From assembly GCA_046761005.1 (NCBI GenBank), contig JBHIFI010000073.1:1-7554 (forward strand): a stretch of DNA of 7,554 bases, in the 5' to 3' direction. This DNA comes from JAGMCJ01 sp046761005. Lineage in GTDB: Archaea > Thermoplasmatota > Thermoplasmata > RBG-16-68-12 > JAGMCJ01. Of the stretch, positions 4,411 to 7,554 are shown piece after piece; position 1 is the first letter of the stretch, and the number at the start of each line of letters is the position of its first letter. The translations under genes were made by a program, and so were the position numbers. The notes below the pieces were generated by a model, which searched no databases, had not been told where the DNA came from, and saw only the letters and a list, made by a program, of their open reading frames with translations.

Positions 4411-5157
4411 CTACAGCGAGTTTCTTGCGACACCAAGCGGATCGATTTCCCGCATGAGTTCCAGCTCTTTTTCCGTAGGAAGCTCTGTATCAAACACTTT
4501 CTCAGGAATCTGCAAATTGAATCCCGTATTTTCCACGACATCATCTACAGATACGCCTGGATGAACGGACATCAGACGCATCCTCTTTTCATGAAAGTCC
4601 ATCACGCACATCGGTGTGACAACGAGGGACGGACCCCCGCCTGGAAAATTCTTCCCCTCAACGAATCCAGGCCCGCTTATGAAATCCACGTTCTCGACGA
4701 ATGTTCGGGGACTGTGATTCATCGCGTATATCGCATATCTCCTCGCTCGCGAAAGGAATGGGAGCCCAACAGAACCAGGACCACGGAGCTTCATCTCACC
4801 AGGCTTTCCCACGCCAATGAGATTGCAGTTCCCCCGCTCATCTATCTGCAACCCGCCCGCGAAGAAGATGTCGATCTCCGTTCTCGCTTCAAAATCAATG
4901 ACATCCGAGAGTGGAAGGATGCATTCCGCTCTCAGGAGCCTGTCGTCGCAAGACGACGCAACAAGCGGCTCGAGGAGAGGATTGACCGCACCGCTTCCGC
5001 CAGCGATGTATGTGAGGTTCGGCGCGTGAGTCATCTGAGCTAGGCGGGAAGCAAGCATTGGTATGGCGCTGAAGGCGCCCATAATGGCCACCTCTCCGTC
5101 CTCGAGATGCTTCGAGAGGACAGAAGCCATCAGCTCAGCGGTCTTGACCTCTACCAT
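4411..5157 (-). CDS. CoA-transferase-fold subunit B (GctB/IpdB-like), catalytic Glu missing
   Basis: A 248-residue protein aligning by eye along its length with the beta subunit of glutaconate CoA-transferase and with actinobacterial IpdB: MTHAPNLTYIAGGSGAV (residues 42-58), DIFFAGGLQIDERGNCNLIG (about 95-114), FVENVDFISGPGFVEG, SVHPGVSVDDVVENTGF near the C-terminus. In Acidaminococcus GctB the segment after A-P reads IIVESG, with Glu54 as the covalent catalyst; here the matching position is Gly in GGSG (Gly54-Ser55-Gly56). Loss of this Glu is known for IpdAB, a ring-opening acyl-CoA hydrolase. A hydrolase or lyase is therefore likelier than a CoA transferase, although the substrate is unknown. 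The start ATG overlaps the end of subunit A by 7 bases, with GGAGGGTGA (5172-5164) at 6 bases, so the two are translated together. Cytosolic; last gene of its leftward operon. Confidence 0.88.
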   Translation of the reverse strand: MVEVKTAELMASVLSKHLEDGEVAIMGAFSAIPMLASRLAQMTHAPNLTYIAGGSGAVNPLLEPLVASSCDDRLLRAECILPLSDVIDFEARTEIDIFFAGGLQIDERGNCNLIGVGKPGEMKLRGPGSVGLPFLSRARRYAIYAMNHSPRTFVENVDFISGPGFVEGKNFPGGGPSLVVTPMCVMDFHEKRMRLMSVHPGVSVDDVVENTGFNLQIPEKVFDTELPTEKELELMREIDPLGVARNSL

Positions 5158-6047
5158 GGCACGTCACCCTCCATAAGCTCTCTAGCCTTCTCGCGGCCGC
5201 CTATCACCTCCAGATACTCCTCATTATCCTTTGGCCCGCGTGCGTATTTCTCCAGATAGGCCTCGAAATCCTCCTTGCATGCCCTCAGATACTCCCTCAA
5301 ATGGGCTTCATCATATCGATAATACCTGTGCGACGCTGTAGGATGGCAACCGAACGGAGCATTAACGACTGCATCGACGAGGAAAGCAGGAACATCAACT
5401 CGCATGGCATTCTCGAGAATGTACTCATGGGGCACGACCTCCTCCACCTGAAGGACGACCTTATCGCTCGCCTTGACCATGAGGAAATCGGTGAACTTGC
5501 TTCCCTCGAATATTGCGTTCCCGAATTCATCCGCCTTCTGACAGTGCACGAGGGCAACATCAGGCTGCAAGGCAGGAAGGCATGCGACCTTCTCCCCCCT
5601 GAACGGATCCTCGGTCCATCTGTAGTCCTCTTCGTTCATGGAAGGAACGGTTGTAGCTTCCACTCCTCGCGGGAGAGGTATGAACGGCAGGGAACTCGCT
5701 CCCGCTCGAAGCGCATAGGTGACGAAGGCTTCATCGCATTCCCGAACCTTCAGCTTCCCGCTCTCCGCGAACTTCCTGAAGTTGGGAGCGAGACCAAGAT
5801 GTTCGAAGCCGACATACGAGCAGTAAATCTCTTCAACCAGATCAGCCCCGATGAGCATGTCCGTATTCACGGAGCCCGAGGGACTCGTAATCAGCCTCCC
5901 TATTCCGATGTCCTGACGTATGATCTCCCTTATGAGCGCCATCGGGTTGTTGTGCATGTGCATCCCGCCAATCGCGAGGAAGCAACCCTTCTTCACAAGG
6001 CGCTCTACCGCCTCTTTCGCACTGAAAACCTTCTCGGTCCTGGCCAT
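5151..6047 (-). CDS. CoA-transferase-fold subunit A (GctA/IpdA-like)
   Basis: A 298-residue protein, close to IpdA in length and somewhat shorter than GctA. Visible family features are VFSAKEAVERLVKKGCFLAI at the N-terminus, GGMHMHNNPMALIREI (residues 28-43), SPSGSVNTDMLIGADLVEEI (55-74), VRECDEAFV (101-109), and later QPDVALVHCQKADEFGNAIF with the D-x-x-G-N element of this fold. Glu106 in RECDEAF lines up with the Glu of the REMDEGM segment of mycobacterial IpdA; by memory that Glu corresponds to the residue shown to be essential in IpdAB, so the alternative active site may be kept even though subunit B lacks the transferase Glu. The ATG at 6047 is preceded by GAGGGGAGGTTC, a strong purine site. 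It is the first gene of the A-B operon, divergent from the SDR-thiolase pair. Confidence 0.88.
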   Translation of the reverse strand: MARTEKVFSAKEAVERLVKKGCFLAIGGMHMHNNPMALIREIIRQDIGIGRLITSPSGSVNTDMLIGADLVEEIYCSYVGFEHLGLAPNFRKFAESGKLKVRECDEAFVTYALRAGASSLPFIPLPRGVEATTVPSMNEEDYRWTEDPFRGEKVACLPALQPDVALVHCQKADEFGNAIFEGSKFTDFLMVKASDKVVLQVEEVVPHEYILENAMRVDVPAFLVDAVVNAPFGCHPTASHRYYRYDEAHLREYLRACKEDFEAYLEKYARGPKDNEEYLEVIGGREKARELMEGDVPW

Positions 6048-6070
6048 GAACCTCCCCTCTTCGAGTCAAG

Positions 6071-6113
6071 GATTAAATAGGCTCGCCGCATTAAAGCGTT
6101 CCGCCTATTAAAC
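6071..6113. promoter_or_regulatory. Divergent promoter with inverted repeat between the A/B operon and the SDR-thiolase operon
   Basis: The 84-base gap between ATG 6047 (minus) and ATG 6132 (plus) contains AATAGGC (6076-6082) and GCCTATT (6103-6109), a perfect 7-base inverted repeat with a 20-base spacer that extends imperfectly outward (TT at 6073-6074, AA at 6111-6112). Each arm forms a CCTATT(T)AA TATA-like box facing outward, at about 29 bases from the minus start and 23 bases from the plus start. The repeat can be read as two mirrored promoters or as an operator for a dimeric regulator; either way the operons are likely co-controlled. A central CATTAAAG (6089-6096) is another possible box. 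Confidence 0.5.
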
Positions 6114-6131
6114 TTTCTTTGAGGGGGTTGG

Positions 6132-6875
6132 ATGGATCTAGAAGGGAAGAATGCGATTGTGACTGGAGGGAGCTTGGGTATCGGAACGGCGATAGCGCTC
6201 AAGCTCGCCGAGGAAGGCGCGAATGTGGCGATAAACTACAGGAAGCACGATGATGAGGCGAAGCAGGTTGTCGCTCAGATAGAGAAGATGGGAAGGAAGG
6301 GCCTCGTCGTAAAGGCGGACGTTTCGAGCTTCCAGGATGCGCAGGACATGGTCCAGCGGGTCGTCAAGGAGTTCGGCGGTCTCGACATACTTGTATGCAA
6401 TGCCGGAATAAACTGGGACGGCGTTATATGGAAGATGACGGAGGAGCAGTGGGACCGCGTGCTGGAGGTCAACCTCAAGGGTTACTTCAACTACATACGG
6501 GCGGCCGCCCCAATATTCAAGGAGCAGGGCTCGGGCAAAATCGTCAACATCTCGAGTATAAACGGCCTGAGAGGGAAGTTCGGTCAGACGAACTACTCCG
6601 CCTCGAAAGGAGGAATAATCGCACTCACGAAGGCCCTCGCGAAGGAACTCGGGCGGTCCAGTGTTAATGTCAACGCTGTCGCGCCTGGGATGATAGAGAC
6701 GGAGATGATGGCACAGATCCCGGAGAAGTTCCTTCAGATGGCAAGAGATGAGACTGTCTTTGGAAGGATCGGCAAGCCCGAGGATGTCGCGAACCTCGTC
6801 GCATTCCTGTGCAGCGAGAAGTCGAGTCACATAACGGGAGAGGTCATCAAGGTGGATGGCGGTCAGTACATATGA
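6132..6875 (+). CDS. Short-chain dehydrogenase/reductase (FabG-like 3-oxoacyl reductase)
   Basis: A 247-residue classical SDR of full family length. Seen in order: nucleotide-binding TGGSLGIG (residues 11-18), Asp64-Val after the third strand (KADVSS), NAG at 90-92, Asn114 (VNLKG), catalytic Ser142 in NISSINGLRG, Tyr155 and Lys159 in YSASK, PGMIET after the active site, and a C-terminal VDGGQYI. The basic NYRKHD at 35-40 at the end of the second strand suggests NADP(H). It would interconvert a 3-hydroxyacyl and 3-oxoacyl thioester, or a ring alcohol and ketone. Archaea generally lack a bacterial-type acyl-carrier-protein fatty acid synthase, so a CoA thioester is the likelier substrate. GAGGGGGT sits just upstream of the ATG. 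The thiolase follows after 9 bases, with its ribosome binding site overlapping this stop. The IpdF protein of steroid degradation is also an SDR, so that role is an alternative. Confidence 0.93.
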   Translation: MDLEGKNAIVTGGSLGIGTAIALKLAEEGANVAINYRKHDDEAKQVVAQIEKMGRKGLVVKADVSSFQDAQDMVQRVVKEFGGLDILVCNAGINWDGVIWKMTEEQWDRVLEVNLKGYFNYIRAAAPIFKEQGSGKIVNISSINGLRGKFGQTNYSASKGGIIALTKALAKELGRSSVNVNAVAPGMIETEMMAQIPEKFLQMARDETVFGRIGKPEDVANLVAFLCSEKSSHITGEVIKVDGGQYI

Positions 6876-6884
6876 GGTGGTCAT

Positions 6885-7554
6885 ATGCGAGCGGGCGTTG
6901 TTGGAATCGGTCATGGTAAGTTCGGCAGAAGGGAAATCACTGTGCAGGAGCTCGCGTTCGAGCCCTTCAGGGAAGCGCTGGAGGACTGCGGTCTGCATCA
7001 GAAGGATTTGGATGCGTTGATTGTCGGGTCGTCACCAGAGTATCATAGGCAGCGCTCTTTGGCGGGTGTCGTTGCGGAGTATCTCGGAATGAACCCCAAG
7101 CCCGCCTATCTGGTGGAGGCTGCATGCGCATCGGGAAGCGCTGCTCTCGCAACGGCGGAGGCGTATATTCGAGCGGGAATCTATGACACCGTCGCCGTCC
7201 TCGGCGTCCAGAAGATGCTGGAGCTTTCCACGCCTGAGATCCTCGCGCTCATGGGAAGGGTTGGAGACGTTCAATGGGAATCTGGTTTCGGAACGACTTT
7301 CCCTGGATACTATGCGATGTTCGCGCACAGGCACATGCACGAGTACGGGACCACGAGGGAGCAGATGGCTGCCGTGGCGGTGAAGAATCATCATTATGGT
7401 GCGAGGAATCCGAGCGCTATGTTTCAGAAGGAGATTACCGCTGAGAAGGCCCTTGCCTCGCGGATGGTCGCTTCTCCTTTGACACTCTACGACTGTTGCG
7501 CCAATGCAGACGGTGCCGCGTGCCTGATAGTCACGAATGACGAGAGAGCGAAGG
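6885..7554 (+). CDS. Thiolase / acetyl-CoA C-acyltransferase, archaeal type (3' end outside window)
   Basis: The first 223 residues of a protein that normally runs to about 390. Visible features are the N-terminal MRAGVVGIGHGKFGRR, the catalytic nucleophile Cys81 in VEAACASGSAALATAEAYI, the KNHHYGARNPSA segment (167-178, His169) typical of archaeal and SCP-x-type thiolases, and LYDCCANADGAACLIV (201-216) near the cut. The reaction is CoA-dependent cleavage of a 3-oxoacyl-CoA, or the reverse condensation. GAGGTG at 6874-6879, which overlaps the SDR stop codon, is 5 bases from ATG 6885 and makes this the second gene of a coupled pair. Archaeal thiolases of this type are often followed by a DUF35 zinc/OB-fold protein; whether that holds here lies beyond the window. 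The second His/Cys active-site motifs are also outside. Confidence 0.92.
   Translation, partial: MRAGVVGIGHGKFGRREITVQELAFEPFREALEDCGLHQKDLDALIVGSSPEYHRQRSLAGVVAEYLGMNPKPAYLVEAACASGSAALATAEAYIRAGIYDTVAVLGVQKMLELSTPEILALMGRVGDVQWESGFGTTFPGYYAMFAHRHMHEYGTTREQMAAVAVKNHHYGARNPSAMFQKEITAEKALASRMVASPLTLYDCCANADGAACLIVTNDERAK

Noticed and set aside
5301..6080. 259-codon plus-strand frame
   Set aside because: It is antisense to subunit A, which shows family motifs throughout, and it runs into the divergent promoter.
6138..6998. 286-codon minus-strand frame
   Set aside because: It is antisense to the SDR, whose motifs are all present; a long shadow frame is expected in G+C-rich coding sequence.
1..7554. 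CRISPR array, tRNA or rRNA genes
   Set aside because: Reading both strands I saw no regularly spaced direct repeats and no cloverleaf with a GTTCRA-type T-loop, and nothing rRNA-like. A tRNA scan would settle it.

Overview
The window looks archaeal, probably euryarchaeal and perhaps Thermoplasmatota-like; the lineage is inference. The evidence is A/T-rich TATA-type boxes with purine-rich upstream elements, purine Shine-Dalgarno sites of the GGAGGT/GGAGGGTGA type, several start codons only about 25-40 bases from a TATA-like box (very short leaders), and archaeal-type gene families (MNT/HEPN pair, PIN toxin, archaeal-type thiolase). Among the eleven annotated coding ends, TAG is the commonest stop (7), TGA is next (4) and TAA is absent.

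Left part (1-3429) is an accessory, toxin-antitoxin-rich and partly decayed zone. It starts with the 3' end of an unidentified gene (1-233), followed by an MNT nucleotidyltransferase (246-608) and a HEPN partner (605-976) broken by an in-frame TAG. Straight after the HEPN frame lies a second, diverged copy of the C-terminal tail of the first gene (980-1030), so the MNT/HEPN pair sits between two homologous gene tails. From 1031 to 2054 there is no intact gene. This stretch holds two small hairpins, a minus-strand frame with one membrane segment, a fragment of an SF2/restriction-type helicase around its Walker A region, a strong TATA-like promoter with no intact gene behind it, and an unidentified short frame interrupted by TAG. 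Two intact toxin-antitoxin pairs follow: a RelE/ParE toxin with a VapB/RHH-like antitoxin on the minus strand (2055-2506), and a PIN toxin with a small partner on the plus strand (2746-3429).

Middle (3575-4303) is a full-length protein related to the IS1096 passenger TnpR / plasmid pRiA4b ORF-3 family, flanked by its own N-terminal zinc finger and C-terminal cysteine-rich zinc module, with its own promoter and a good ribosome binding site.

Right part (4411-7554) is a CoA-thioester metabolism locus organised around a divergent promoter at about 6071-6113. Leftward run the A and B subunits of a class I CoA-transferase-fold enzyme. In the B subunit the Glu that is catalytic in glutaconate CoA-transferase is replaced by Gly, as expected for the IpdAB type of ring-opening hydrolase rather than a true transferase. 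Rightward run a classical SDR oxidoreductase and a thiolase that is cut by the window end. Together they could form an acyl-CoA (beta-oxidation-like or ring-cleavage) module: the SDR interconverts hydroxy- and oxo-acyl-CoA, the A/B enzyme hydrolyses a C-C bond or moves CoA, and the thiolase performs CoA-dependent cleavage. The substrate cannot be read from the sequence.
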